Of a stretch of DNA of 64,000 nucleotides, positions 25,301 through 38,039 are shown in pieces. Made by a program: the position numbers and the translations under genes. Source of the stretch: Amblyornis subalaris (Eukaryota > Chordata > Aves > Passeriformes > Ptilonorhynchidae); the NCBI GenBank assembly GCA_018881555.1, contig JACAXG010000076.1:1229993-1293992 (forward strand), read 5' to 3'. The notes beneath the pieces were generated by a model, which worked only from the letters and a program-made list of their open reading frames with translations, ran no database searches and was not told the origin of the DNA. Position 1 is the first letter of the stretch; each line of letters opens with the position of its first letter.

Positions 25301-28300
25301 GTTTTGCACACGCTTTAAAAGAGATGGAGAAATAAGCAGTGCTATTGAGTTGGTGCAGAGATGGCCTGTACAATTCCAGTAGCTATTGCCTGCTTAAGCA
25401 CAATGAAATAGGATGAATAGAAGCCCTAATGGGGCTGACTCACCCTCATTACCCAACAGCCTAAAATGGGGGGGTGGTCTTCTGAGGAGATCAGAAAATG
25501 TATTTTCAGATATCTGAAGGTGTGAGTGTGTATGGATTATGCAGCCCAGGCCACGAGTGCCCATTATTTTCCATCTGTATGGCTGTAAGAACTCTCCTGT
25601 GTACCACTACTTTTGTTTTCAGAGTGTCTGCAACCATTTGCAAAAGACTGACAGACGTGTGCTCAGACACACACCCCGTGCTGTCATGGGGACTTGCCTT
25701 CTGTTCTTTCTCACTACAGTTTCCCTCAGCCTAAAATAAAAGCATGTTATGTGCAAAAAAACACAACACAAGGTGTTTATTTGCCTATGAACATTATAAT
25801 CTTCATAGATCGATATTAAAACCCTTCACACTTATTTTCACTGCCTAGTTCAATTGAACTTAGCAATTCCAGTGTATCTTGAGAGAGTGCTGAACAGCTG
25901 CAAACTAACCAAGGGATCACATTCCCACAGATGGCATTAGAGTCCAAAGCTCTTCATGTTTGACTGCGGGATATGAACAGGTCAAATGAGAAGTTACTCT
26001 GTCTGGGAACGAAGTTTCACAATCCTTGCAGACTGTTATTTGTTTTTACACTTCTTTGATTTTATGCCGTTCACTTGGAAACTGCGATATTACAGGGGTT
26101 CTCCNTAGAGGTAACTCAAGGCCAATTGGCTCCACCAGAGCCCATCTTCTATGTAAGCTCAGGTACGTCCAAACTGTGTAGCTTCTCTGCTGATTGATTA
26201 AAGGTAAGGTCTGAAGTGATGTTTTGAGCACTGATCTGACAGGTGTCCAGAGAAACGCATCAGGTACACAGTGGTTGAAGGATGAGATTAGGAGCTCGGG
26301 CTCATAAACTCCAGATCTGCTTAGTATTGTTCATTGTGCTTTGCCAAATTTCCTACCCTCATTTACAATCTGCCAGAGAGAGCAGTGCATTTCCTGCTTT
26401 GGGAAGGAGCAGGATGTACATGGCTGGCTCTGCCAGGCATTGCCTGCTATGGCCTGTGCTCAATGTCACGGGGAAGGTGAAGCTGTCACCCTGCCACGAG
26501 CACCCCCGCAGCTGCCTCCAGCTTGCAGCTCACGGTGTGAGTGGCCAGCCCAAGGACAGCCAGTGACAACAGAGTTTGCTCATGAGGAGGCAAATGGATG
26601 ATGACAAACACAGCAACTCGCTCTTGCTTGTGATTAGCAGCAACAGAAAGGATACTATTATGTCCAGAAAGACCAAAAAGCAGGGCAACAGGCAATTATG
26701 CTTTGGAGACAAAATGACTGTGTGCATGTATATATGAGAGTAAGAGAGAAAAGGTGAGACGAGGGAGAAGAACTGGTGGAAGCACCAGGCAGTTTCTCCT
26801 GCCTCCCACAGACACAGCAGTGGGCCACCCCCTCCACAAACTCTCCAAAGCAGTTGTGGCCTCCAATTTTCTTTGTCACCTTCCAAACTGAAGGCAAGAG
26901 GTAAGCACAGATGCAGAATGAGATCTGCTGCTGATTGAGTTCTTCCCTAATGCCTGCAACCCACCCACCCCATCCTGTGTTGGCCTGTCCCGGACACCTA
27001 CAGCCCAGAGCACGTGAGTGGATTCCCACTGAGGGCTCTCCCCGGGATGTAGAAAGACAAGAATTATCTAATCACATCTGTATAGAATATATCTGCATTG
27101 CAGCAGAATGGGCAATCTCAGAGCTTTCCAGTGGTATTCAGAGAGTCTTTCTTCGTGTGAGCTCCCAGAATTAATCACCAGTGTATGAATTTGGCTTCCC
27201 ATCCCTTTCCCCAGCTGACAGAAATTGATGGCACCAACTGCCGTCACCACGAGAAATAAGTGATTCCTTCACTAGCATGGCAGACATATGCCAGCTAGGA
27301 AAGGAAGATCTGATCATCNGACTTGCTTGTTTTGGCTTTTCAATGCACAAAAGGCTGTTTTTCTCAGAATTAGGGTGACTGCGACAATCTGTTTTTAGAC
27401 AGAGTTAGAACCACAAGATAAAAGAGGCAGAAATCTTCTCATCTGCATATTTATCATCAAAATGCAGCAACTGCATAATTTAAGCTTAGTGTTAAAAATA
27501 TTGTATGTATATTTTAAGGTTTTCCTACTCAGGTGAAAAGGAGACATGCTTTCACTAAGGAGGTTAATTATTTCCTAATGGTGTGAAAACAACAGAAAAA
27601 AAGGAATCAAAAGGAATTTTCTTACCCTTCCCCCTACCCTGAGGCACGATAGACAGGTATCTCTGTCCATATCCCTCACAAACACACACAGTGAACTGAC
27701 TCAGAACAATAGAGCGGAGGACGCACTGGTAACCGGGGTCCCACTGAGCCCCACAGGGATGTGGACACTGGCACAAAGGTGCAGGTTACACGACACTTGT
27801 AGAGAGAGCAGGACCATCCTCTCAGCTCAGTAGACCTTTCAGCTGAGAAGGGAAGCACTGCCACCGGCAGGGAATGAGCACAAAGTGCCTGGAGGGCTCT
27901 GCCAGAGGACACAAGGGTCCGATGGTGCCACCCAGCCAGGTGAGCACTGCACCGAGCCGCTGCCTNCTCCATGGGAGTAGAGCACAGCTGAGCTCAGCCT
28001 GCCCTGGACCACCCTTCCCACCTATCCCACGCACCCTCAGGGAGAGGAGAGGGGTGCCCTTCACTAGGCCAAGCTCTGCAGCGGAAAATGAACCAAACAG
28101 ACTGCCTGTGTGGTACTCAGTGGTACCGTGGTTTCCTCACGGCTCCTCCCTATCTGTGTGTACACACGGAGTCTGTATTCCCTGCAGAGCTGAGGTGACT
28201 GGCTAGCTGTGCATGAGATCCAGCTTCTTAGAAGGAGCACTCCTTCACCCAGAGGTGCCCTGCTTTATCGGCTTTCCCACTGCCTGCCTGCTTAACAGAG

Positions 28301-28477
28301 ACAGTTCTTATGCGACCTCTGCTGCGGTCCACGCAGACGTGTGATGTTTCAGATGGGATCTCACTTTCCCACTAGGAAGCATCCTTTCCTCTCCAACACT
28401 GCCCGGGAACCCCGCAGCATGATCAGTCACTGCTCAGAAATGTCTCTGGGAGCTTGGCAGCCCCTCCAGTGCTGCGG
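22301..28477. other. Intergenic, no gene recognised
   Basis: Six kilobases of unique DNA. Open frames are short, overlap on opposite strands and match no family I know. GC rises at 27900-28580. No repeats recognised. Confidence 0.67.
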
Positions 28478-28493
28478 GGCCGGCCGGCCGGCC
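28478..28493. repeat. (GGCC)4 palindromic run
   Basis: Four perfect GGCC units, 16 bases, fully self-complementary, in locally GC-rich DNA. Confidence 0.85.
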
Positions 28494-28502
28494 ATCTGCT
28501 GC
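28489..28502 (-). promoter_or_regulatory. CTCF-like motif, reverse
   Basis: The minus strand reads GCAGCAGATGGCCG, matching 12 of 14 positions of the CTCF core. It adjoins the (GGCC)4 run. It faces the forward motif near 21.6 kb, the convergent arrangement favoured at chromatin-loop anchors. Occupancy is unknown. Confidence 0.35.
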
Positions 28503-28734
28503 TCCCCCAGCTGACACAGCTTTCCCCTGCTCTCTGCCGGCCTCCTCTGCGTCCTCACACGGCCACACCAGCCACTCTGCTCTGACAGCCTCATCCCTCA
28601 GATCCCAGTCCCTGTAACTACCTGATATGCACATGTGCTTCTGTTTAAAGAGACAACTTGGAAGGGCAGTGCATGACAACACACGGCAATCTGAAGACAG
28701 CCAATCAAACCAATAAATCCCCCCTCGCTCCCCA

Positions 28735-28970
28735 ACAGCTGTAGCCCAATTAAACTCAACAGTTCACAGGTGTTCATGTAATGACTTTAACACAAAAAAA
28801 GCACCGCTCCCTTTAGGGGCCTTTAAAAAAATTTAGAGCTCTTTAAATTTTATATACCAACAACATCAAACCAAAGTAGGAAATAATAAAGAAGGAAAGG
28901 AGATAGAGCAAAGAAAATACACAGTGTCAGCATCAGCAACAGCCTAATTAAACAATAGCCAACAGGAAAA
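28735..28970. promoter_or_regulatory. Candidate conserved noncoding element with T-box-like site
   Basis: CCAATTAAAC, a T-box-like TTCACAGGTGTTC, GTAATGAC and CCTAATTAAAC within 240 AT-rich bases. It lies just right of the reverse CTCF-like motif. Candidate enhancer by motif content. Confidence 0.36.
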
Positions 28971-31900
28971 TGCACATTCTGCTCACCCAGCCACGGTCCT
29001 TCTGGAGTTCTGTGCTGGACGCAAAAGCAGTTTCCTCATATCCCTTTCAGCATGCCTGCACCAGCCCTCTCCATTCACGCAGTCCCTCAGCCTCCCCGGA
29101 AGAGAGCTGTGAATGAACTCCCGCTAGCAGAACTAGGGCCTGCAGCTCTCACTTCTCTCCAATGCCTTTTCTCCCTTCCCTACCATGAGGTCGAGCCCAG
29201 GCTGGTCTCCCTGGCACGCAGGAGAGGCAGAGCTGTTCACCTCTGGAAGTGAGAAATGACCTCACTATGTCCTGTGGCCTTGCAGCACACGTTGGCTGAT
29301 CCAGGGAGCCCTGGGGAAGCTGACACCATGGCTGGTCAGATTGTCTGCACCATCTGTTTGCTGTGTGCCAGCAGCAGGCTCTTGCTAGGTGCCTCCTTGT
29401 TCTTGGGTTTCCTTACACCTGGCTGGCAGATCTGGCCACAGCATCGTTATTTGCTTTTGTAGTTTTCCCACTGATTGCAGGTGTTCCCTCTCCTTCTCAC
29501 TCACCTTCATCCCCCTCGTTCCCACAGACCTGCAGGCATGAGCCCCCAGCAATGTCAGGATCACAGCTAGGAGCTGCCACATCTACTCACTGCAGGAGGC
29601 ATGACGAGACAGGAAACACAATTCCCATAAACCCAGAGAAGGCTGGAGAAGAACCAATACTTTTGGGACTCTGCAGGGCCCTGAAGAGGCAGAGTTTGCA
29701 ATGCCTCAGCTTTGGGGGAAACCCAGTATAAGGCTTGTTACTGCCCTTGCTTTGATTATGCATTTGTTTCCCATGGTGAAACACTGAAGTCTATTTCACC
29801 AAAGTGAATCTGATGCTTCTGCTTCAAAGCCATCCTGGTTTCAGCTCTTCATTCTTAGATAGAAATGTGGGGTGTTCTATAAAGGAACATTTGTGTCCAA
29901 AAGACACTATTAAGATGAGCAGCGAAAAGATACTGCTCTATTATAAGCCAGGAGGTTCTGGGAGGGGAAATCAGTTTCTTTCCATCTTAGGAAAAACCAA
30001 GACCCTAAGAAACTCAAATATTTTGAGGCTTCAAAAGTCAATTTACAATGCCAGAACAGTGCAGAGGAAAGCTTTTNCAGAGTCCCTAAACAGGGAAAAG
30101 GCCATCTTGCCAGGCCTGTGAAGCCAGGAATTTGCATAGGAGCAAAGAAGCATCCTCTGTCGTCCCTGCTTAGTGGGACTGCAAAATGTGATCTCCCTAC
30201 AACAGGCAGATTCACAGAGCAGTATGGAGGTCTGTGCAGCCACATATCTCATTCATGCGCCTACAGCACCTTGCACACGGGGCCCAACCTGGGAGACTCC
30301 TTTAGGAATTACTGTAATATAAATAGTAAACAAGTATGAATAATTATGTGAGGATGATAACCAGTGATNTAGCTATGAAAAGGCCCCAGGATGCAAGTGC
30401 TAATCTCCTGAGATACTCAGCCATCCTTTCAAGATGCGTGAAGACATATAAGTAGGCTAATTACAAAGGAAAATGTCTCTTGTATATAAATCTCATCTAA
30501 ATTCAGAAGTGATGCAAAAAACAAACTGAGAAGATACCCAGGAAAAGTTCAATAATGTTGCTGGGAAAGGTTAATTTTTAGAGATTTTTTTTAAGATAAC
30601 CCAGAAGATCCTTAAATACAAAAATAGTTAAACCTTAAATAGCAACTGCAAGTATCACACCAGAAAGGCAGTCTAAAATGAATAGAACTATTGAACTGTG
30701 GAAGCGTCATGGCAAAAAACCCACAATTTCATTTTCTTAGTTTAGTTTCAATTTATAATTCACACAAGTAGCTTAAACACGTCGATTTGAGATCAAAACA
30801 GAACTTCAGGTTACATAGCATCTGTTCTATAGGAGGGTGCTGTGTGCACTGAGATAATTTTAGATGAATGTGTTATAAACAAGATCTGTGGAACATTGCA
30901 GAGTAGCAAGTTTTGAGAGAGAAAAACATACAGTTTAAATGCATAAATTGTTTCGCATGTGGTTGTAAAGCGATCAACCAAGTGATCTGTTTTCCAGAGC
31001 AGGACAGCTTGCACAGATGAAACAGCAGCTTCCTCGGTATTGCATGTAAGACTCGTTCAACATTCAGAAGAACAGCTTCTTACTCTGCAAGCTTGGTGAT
31101 CATAAAGCCAGAGTTTTTACCCACTGCTTTTGCTCTTTCCCAACACCTCCCCAAGCTGTGTATCTAGAAACATAAATTAGATGAACACTCTGTATTTCCT
31201 TATAGTTCTTTTTTCTGCAATGGGAAACAAAACATGTGTATGTCTAACACAGGAATTTCTGACGTACTATGCATCAGTTCATGGATACAAAAGTATTCTA
31301 CATTCCAACTTCTCCTTTAGTCAAAACTAAAAGCAAGTTCATGATAATGGTGTAGTTTCGGTCAGAAAAAGGAATTTCCTATGTGAATGCAAATGATGAT
31401 GCATGAAAATGTTTCTTCTTTTAGAAAAAAAATCTGAAATTTAAAAAAATAGTGTGAAACAACCTACAAAAAAAAGACAAAATCCGTTCAGTTGGTTGAT
31501 AACNCTCTTCAGGCAGCAGTGGAACGTTTCCCTGAAACGTTTCCTCCTGTGCTCGGTTATTTATGGTTTGCTTTCTAGCCTGACTGCAGCAATTGACACT
31601 CTGCAAAGTAACAGCATCAGAAGGAAAGCAGCTCTCCCAGACACACCCAAACCTTCAGGCATCCCTGACCAAGCCATCACCACCAGGCACTACAGGAGCC
31701 CCATCCCGCTGTGGTGCTCCTGGTGAGCTCCAGGTCACCCTGGTTGCTGCCCACAGACCCGAGTCCTGCAGGGAGCAGCTCTCGGTGTGGACTTGTTCAG
31801 CTCAACACCCGTGCTCAGGTGGCCCTGGAGATCTGCCCAGGCCTGAGACACTGGATGAGTTCTCAGCTGAGTGAAGCCTAAGCTGAACTGTAACATTTTC

Positions 31901-33945
31901 CATCACCTCAAGCAGGTGTTTGCAGGTACCCACTCGCTCAGAGACCAGGCTGTGGTGAGGGTAAGGTGCCCATCTGCTGTTTGCACTGGCTGCTCACAGG
32001 GCATGCTGTGACCCCCTCCCACCCTTCTCCAGACACCAGCCGCTTCCATACACTCATCTTCTTGCATATTGAGCCAATGCGCTGTCACTCCCAAAGTTTA
32101 TATTTAAATAAGCCCTTCTGTTGAACTCGAATTAAATATAGCCCTGTTGAATCTGATACCATGAGAGAACCAAGGTTGGAGGCGAGAGAGAGAACGAGGA
32201 GGAGATCACAACTGAACAAATACATTTAAAGCTGCGAAGTTAACACCCGGCTGCACATCTGACTCCAACACACACTGGGGTTGTTTCTTTTNAGCTCAGC
32301 TATAGTATTAGTTGCAGTGAGGTCATCCTTGCATGTCTTTCTGCTTTATGTCTCTTACTAGGCAGACACACACAAATCTTCAAATATTACAAACAGAATG
32401 AAAATTCAGACCAACATTTGTCTCCCTGACCTGTCAGCACTTACAGCAGTGCCTGACTGACAGAGGTACAAGAGGGCAAGTCAGAACCTCTGAAAAGGCA
32501 GGTATCTCAGGACTAATTTTGGAGTCTACTGACAACAATAACAATCAGCTCTTAGTTAATGTCAGGGAGCAACAACAAAGCCTGCAGCAGCTTGTGCTGC
32601 AGTTCCAGCCAAGGGCTCATTTTGGGCTCTCTCCTGATGTGGGTGGCCCTGCCAGCTAGTTTTCAAACAGTGCTTAAAATCTGGTTGGGGAGAGTGGCCT
32701 GGGTGGCTGGACCTGAGAAAGGACCAGAACTCAATGTGCGCATGTTAACAAAAATCTAATTAAAAAACCCAAGCACAAAAAAAATTACCAGAAAATGTGA
32801 TCATAGCAGTAAAGGACGAAAGTTGTACCATTGTGGTAAGAGAGTTCACAAGAAGTAATACAATAAAGATAAAACCCACATCTTCAGGCCTGTGGGACTC
32901 AGGTGTTCAAATCTACTAGGTTGTGTCCTTAATGGCTAAAACTTTTCATTAGGCTTCGGGATGAACAACTTCTAGCAGCAGAAGAGATTTCATCCAGTTC
33001 AGTCAGCCACAAAAAGACCCATCAGTCATCACATGATAACCCTGATTGAACCATCTATATATATTTAAGATACCAGTCCCATTAGTTGCACTGTAAGGAA
33101 CCAAGCCAAGTTGTTCCTATTTCTGTCCCACTATCCTAAAAGCGGATCCTAAAAGGTAGTCCAGCCCTCCTTTGCTTTGGCTGACTGACTTCCTTTATGG
33201 CTACTCGTTGTCTTTGACAGCAATGAAATCCACTACAACCAATTCCAAACTGGGCCAGGGCAAGGAGCAGCAGAGGGAAAAGCAAGTGGAGCAAACCAGC
33301 TGGGCTGGCAAGAGTTAAAGCTGCTGTGAGTCCTGGTGCCTATGGACTGTCTGCAGCACCGATAAAACACCGTGCGTGGAAACACAGGCTAGGCAAGCCC
33401 TGCTTTGTCCTGATGCAATCTCTTCAATTATTTTTTGTGTTGTGTATTTTACAAAGGATAAATCAGGGAACATTTCAAGAAATGTTTTCTCATTCTAAAA
33501 CTTATCAAAATATTGCTGACACTGATCCATGGCTGGGAATGTCATTCCTGAATAAACATGATGTCATTCTCATTCCATTCATACTTCTCCTGGACAGCTG
33601 CTGTCAGCCTCAGTGAAGAAAAATGCCACCTCACTGGTGACAGCTGCCACTTGAGGTACTTTGTATATCAGCCTCCATAGGAGGAAAAAAAAAAAAGAGT
33701 CAGTCATGCACATGCTATTTAAAGTCTGTTGCATCTTGATGAGAAATGCAAAAGTTAATATGGGGCAGGTTGCTCTGTCTCAAAAGTCTGGACAACGAAG
33801 AATAAGGAACTTTTCTGGTCTCACCTTCCTAAGAAGCAAAGCTCAGGCAAGGCCCTTGCACCTGCGCTGTATTTGCTTTAAAATAAATTCATATTCTTAT
33901 AAATTGTATCACAATCGTACAATAATACACAATTGTATTAAACAA
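28971..33945. other. Intergenic, no gene recognised
   Basis: Unique DNA, AT-rich at 30300-31500, with an A12 tract. Just before the CR1 tail, 33880-33945 is a degenerate AT tract with repeated AATTGTAT/ATACAATT-like words, possibly part of the insertion target. Confidence 0.65.
33685..33696 (+). repeat. A12 tract
   Basis: Twelve A followed by GAGT. No processed pseudogene was recognised in the preceding kilobase. Confidence 0.75.
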
Positions 33946-34105
33946 TCATAGTAATCCCAGAATGGTTTAGGTTGGAAGGGACCTTAAAAACCATCTTGTT
34001 ACCCCACCATGGGCAGGGACCAGGTCACTCCAGGGCCCATCCAGCCTGGACTCGAGCACATGCAGGAACAGGGCATCAACAACTTCAGTTCCACTCCTGG
34101 AACTT
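33946..34105 (-). mobile_element. CR1 LINE 3' end (truncated, reverse orientation)
   Basis: The plus strand shows the reverse complement of an avian CR1 tail: GAATGGTTTAGGTTGGAAGGG, then GACCTTAAAAACCATC, ATGGGCAGGGACCAGGTC and a GCCCATCCAGCCTGGA-like run. The element's 3' end is at the left, beside a short AT-rich tract. 5' truncation is normal for CR1. The terminal octamers are degraded, indicating an old insertion. The right edge is uncertain and could extend to about 34200. Confidence 0.88.
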
Positions 34106-35544
34106 CTTGGCTTTTCCAGTACCCCAATTACATTTATAATTTGTAGGCAACCAGCTCTCCTGAAATTGCTCTAGGAATTGTTCTGGGCTGGGGTAGCTCT
34201 CCAGTTGCTTTCCAAGCATGGAGACAGACAATCCCTGCCCCAAAGAACAGCCCAGACTAAATCTGTTTTCTGTTCCTTCTGGCCTCCAACTTGCACTGCT
34301 GCTTCAGTGTCAAAGGGGCAGATGTATAATCTGGGAAGCTTTCCAGATGCATCTTGAGCAAAGCAAAGNATTGTGAATCACTGGTACTAAGCAGGATCTT
34401 TCCATCTGTCACAGTACCACTGGCAGCACTCACTATGCACTCACAGTACACACAGGATGACAAGCACCTCATGGAGGGGACACCAGCATTCACCAGCGCC
34501 AGATTCTCAAAGAACAAATAAATAAGTTCTCTTCCCTTGCACCCTGTGGTTTTCATCATGCAGACTGTGCCCCAGCAGCACTACTCTGCCCCCCAAAAGA
34601 ATGGCAACAAGCCTGTGCTGGGCAGGAACGCCTTTGCAGCCATAAATGTTGCATTAATAAGTTTCTTTCTAGTACTGGGCCATCATTTTAACTTTTATTA
34701 CTTCTCCTGTCCCATAAATGCTCTCAGGTGCTCTTCCAAGGAATCTGAGCATATTGCCAAACAGAGGAGAAGAATGACAATGACATGGCCTCTGGCTCTC
34801 CCCTGAAACAGCAGCTTTTCTGTCATCCCCTGGAAATGCTCCAGTTTCTTTACAGCTCTGGAAACGTGGCTCAAGCAAGGTTGCCAACACATGTTCCTCT
34901 GTGTCAGACATGACTCTGATTCTGGAGCCTGCGAGGAGCCTGTCAGCTATCATTCTGCCAGGAATACCACAGCCCTGGCTCCTCTGCTTTCAAATTCAGN
35001 CCGTGTTAGGTTGAGTAAGAAGAGCTGACAGGTATCTGAAAAAACAATAGCAGCTCTTGCTTTAATTTGCATGCCCAGCATTGAAATCCTTTGTCACTAA
35101 CTCAAGTGGGCAGTGGATAAAAACTAAGTGAAATATAATGATGCAATTCACATAACTGCATGAAGAGAACATCTCTGCACCTAACCTCACACTTTTCAAT
35201 GCTCTGGTGCAGATTTGTTGTGTCAAAGCATCAGAAAATAAGTGGATATCCAGCATGCTGGAGTCCCCCAGTCTAAATGAGGTTTACTGAGTCTCCTGAC
35301 AGGCTGTCCAGCTCTCTGGATTTCACAGGAGTGGCATGTCCCCAGTCCCTACTTTAACCTGCTCAACCCTAACACCTGAGCATCCTGACNCTGCTGGGCT
35401 TGGCTCTAGCATTGTCCCCCACCAGGCTGCTGTGGCACTCGAAAGACAGAATGAAAACCTCTGTGCAGGTTTTTTTATGCATGGTGTCTCCTCCTGGCCA
35501 TTTCGACACAGAGGTCCTCTGCTTCTTGCCCAGCTCCTGCTGAC
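34106..35544. other. Intergenic, left flank of the CpG island
   Basis: Unique DNA, possibly with extra eroded CR1 at its left end. No exon seen. Confidence 0.63.
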
Positions 35545-36800
35545 AGCATGTGTGTGCAGCCCCGTTCGGCGCTCCGTGCTCCGGGCACGGCCGGGAAGCA
35601 CCCGCACAGCTCGGGCAGCCGAACCCGGCACCTGCCAGCACTGCCGGCCCCTCGCACCTTGAGCCNGGAGGGAAATGAGGAGCTCCAGCACTTCCACATG
35701 AATGACATGCCAAAGTGCAGAGCAGTCGCCGATACAGGACTTTCACAAACCTTGGTTTTAAATCAGCTCTGAAATACACCTGGACGCTACTCCGCGGCAA
35801 AGCCCTCCCTGCCCATAGCCCTGCTCTCGCTGCCGTCTGCCTCCCCGGCTGCCGCCGATCTCCACGGGGCTCAGGTGTGACACACACCAAACCCCATGTC
35901 CCTTTTAGCAAAGGACCGTGACCCTGCCAGCCCGTGTTCCGGGAGCCTGTGCGCCCGCAGCCAGGCCCCCGTGACCTCCCCCTGCCCCGCGCAGGGAGGA
36001 GCCCAGCTCGGGGAGCCGGCGAGCCACNACGCGCACACGCCTCCAGACGCTCTCCCTTCCATCCTTACCTGGTGTCGGCTTCTGGGCGCTGCTTCCTCAC
36101 ATGGTGCTGCTCCGCTGGGTCCCCGCGGCACTGCCTGCCCTGCCCTGCGCTGCCCTCCATGGGACGGGCGTTCGCCTCAGGGCACGACNCAGGGCTGGCG
36201 CCTCACGGAGGTTCCTGCCATTCCCGCGGCGCGAGGGGTCCCTGCGCTCAAGCGAACTGTGGGATTTCCTCCATTTCTGAGGATAAAACCCTCCCTTTAC
36301 AGAGGCCACCTCCGAACCGAACGCCCCTTGCACCTCACGAATACCCCGGCCTCCTGCCGGCCCCTCAGGTCCCTGAATTCTGTGGGACGCTGTATATCGG
36401 AACACGGCGGCCTCACTAGCCCCGCGTCACCTCAGGAACGGCGCCCACGGGCACCGGCCCCGCCGCAGCCGCTGTGTGCAGCCTGTGGTGGGGAACGGCT
36501 GCCGGCCCAGCCCCGGCTCCTCACAGCGGAACCCGCCTGCGGCTCCAGAACCCTCCGGCACCTTCCGCAGGGCAGGGCTGGAACCCTGCGGGGCGGTGGC
36601 TGTGGAGGAGCCGCTGCCCTCCCGGGGCACGGCCGGCCCGGGCATCGGAGTGTGGGAGTCAGCGGGGTGCCGTGGGAGCAGAGCGGGGCCCGGAGCTCCC
36701 GGCCCAGCATCGTGCTCTGCCCCGAGGGCGCCCGGAACGGCCCAGCGCCGGCACCGAGGCCCGAGGGGGGCACAGGGCTCCCTCCATCACCGAACAACAC
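35545..36800. promoter_or_regulatory. Orphan CpG island
   Basis: About 1.25 kb of GC-rich DNA with roughly one hundred CpG dinucleotides by my count, while flanking kilobases have very few. The density is highest at 35930-36240 and 36420-36770. In birds such islands usually mark promoters or developmentally methylated regulatory DNA. I recognise no exon in it. Long open frames on both strands, including 35896-36834 on the plus strand, are low-complexity Pro/Arg/Gly/Ala translations expected from stop-poor GC-rich DNA, and they overlap each other on opposite strands. It may be the promoter of an unannotated lncRNA or a distal CpG-island enhancer for LHX2, about 22 kb beyond its 3' end. Five unresolved bases fall in or next to it. 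Confidence 0.75.
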
Positions 36801-37080
36801 AGAGCCTGCACGCCTCAACAAAGGAAAGCTCTAGAAAGGAGTTAATTAAAGAGTTCCAGTTCCCTTCGATGCAGACCCTGGTCCTTTGTGAGCACAAAAC
36901 GAAGCCTGGGCATTCCCACTGCTAATTATGAATAAGTTGAGGAGCTCTTTGATATTACTGCTATGGTTCATGCTGGTACCGCATAGTGCAGACAATCTCC
37001 ACATAAAACCTCTGGTGTGTTGGTTGCAGCCTCTCCCCTCCCCTGCTCTGGTAATTTACATTGACTGTTGTTTATTTACC
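36801..37080. other. Right flank of the CpG island
   Basis: CpG density collapses within about 50 bases. Contains AGTTAATTAAAGAG near 36840. Leads into the 20-bp tandem repeat. Confidence 0.6.
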
Positions 37081-37140
37081 TTGTGTTTTGTTCATTGACT
37101 TTGTGTTCTGTTCAATTGCATGTGTTCTGTTCATGTATGT
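37081..37140 (+). repeat. Three-copy 20-bp tandem repeat
   Basis: Three imperfect units in a row, each built on TTGTGTTYTGTTCA plus a variable end, at 37081-37100, 37101-37120 and 37121-37140. A degenerate unit may precede it from about 37057. A short minisatellite, probably length-polymorphic, lying about 280 bases from the CpG island. Confidence 0.75.
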
Positions 37141-38039
37141 TACTTGCAAGTTTCAGCATCAGCCAGCATATTTCTGGAACTAAAGCTGTAACTGTTTTCT
37201 GCAGAAAATTCTTAACATTGTGCCGTGTGAAGTTAGCCCTGTACTGGCAACAGGGAAATTGCAAAGGTTTTTTTTCCTATAAAAGGTTCCTGTATTTTTC
37301 CCCTAAACAAGTGATTCTGTAGGTGGAATACAGAGCATGCAAATCTGTGTAAAGCCATGGCTGCAGCACGTGTTCCCTCTTTGGCCAAGGTTGGTTCCAG
37401 CTTGGAGCCAAGTGCTGTGAGTGGGTACACAGGGATGTGTGACCATGAGGAAAGTGGCTGCAGAGCTCAAACAAGGACTGTTCTTCCAGAGCTGCCTCTG
37501 CTCCAGGGCTTGCTGAGACGTACCGAGAGCTGAAATACGCGGTCACCTGCCAGAAAGGGTGGGCAGGTGATGGCAGGTCACACTCTGACACTGCTCCTCT
37601 GCAGGCTGGTGAGGCTGACCAAGGGCACCGCCGTGGCTCACACTGGGCGTTGATTCTCCCCCAGAATCCCCCATGAGAACCACAGGAGCAGCTGTAAAGT
37701 GTTCCTCAGGTCTGCTCCAGAGAGGTGGCACTGTCCATCTGTCCACAGGCCACACTGGACCTGACCTTCCAAGCTCGGCTAATCAGGCCCAGCTGCCAAG
37801 AGACCCCAGTATGAGGATCCCACTGGAGCAGTAAGGGAAGTAGAGAGCGATATCTGTGCAGGGGAATGACTGCTTCAAACAGGGACAAAATCAGAAAGCA
37901 GAAAATTAGAGCTTCAACCATAAAGTTCAAAGAACATGCGGAAAAAAGCATGAAAAATAATTTTGACACTTTGAAGTAGAACTCAATTGTTCCATTAAAC
38001 TGTATTTTTAATAAAAAATAACAATAACAGCATTCCAAA
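37141..38039. other. Intergenic, no gene recognised
   Basis: Unique DNA. A partial CTCF-core-like word, AGGTGGCAC at about 37724, lacks the upstream half of the motif. Confidence 0.64.

Noticed and set aside
35896..36834. A 312-codon plus-strand open frame, the longest in the window
   Set aside because: It lies inside the CpG island, where stop codons are rare. Overlapping frames are open on both strands, the translation is low-complexity Pro/Arg/Gly/Ala, and it has no recognisable domain. Unresolved bases also fall in it.
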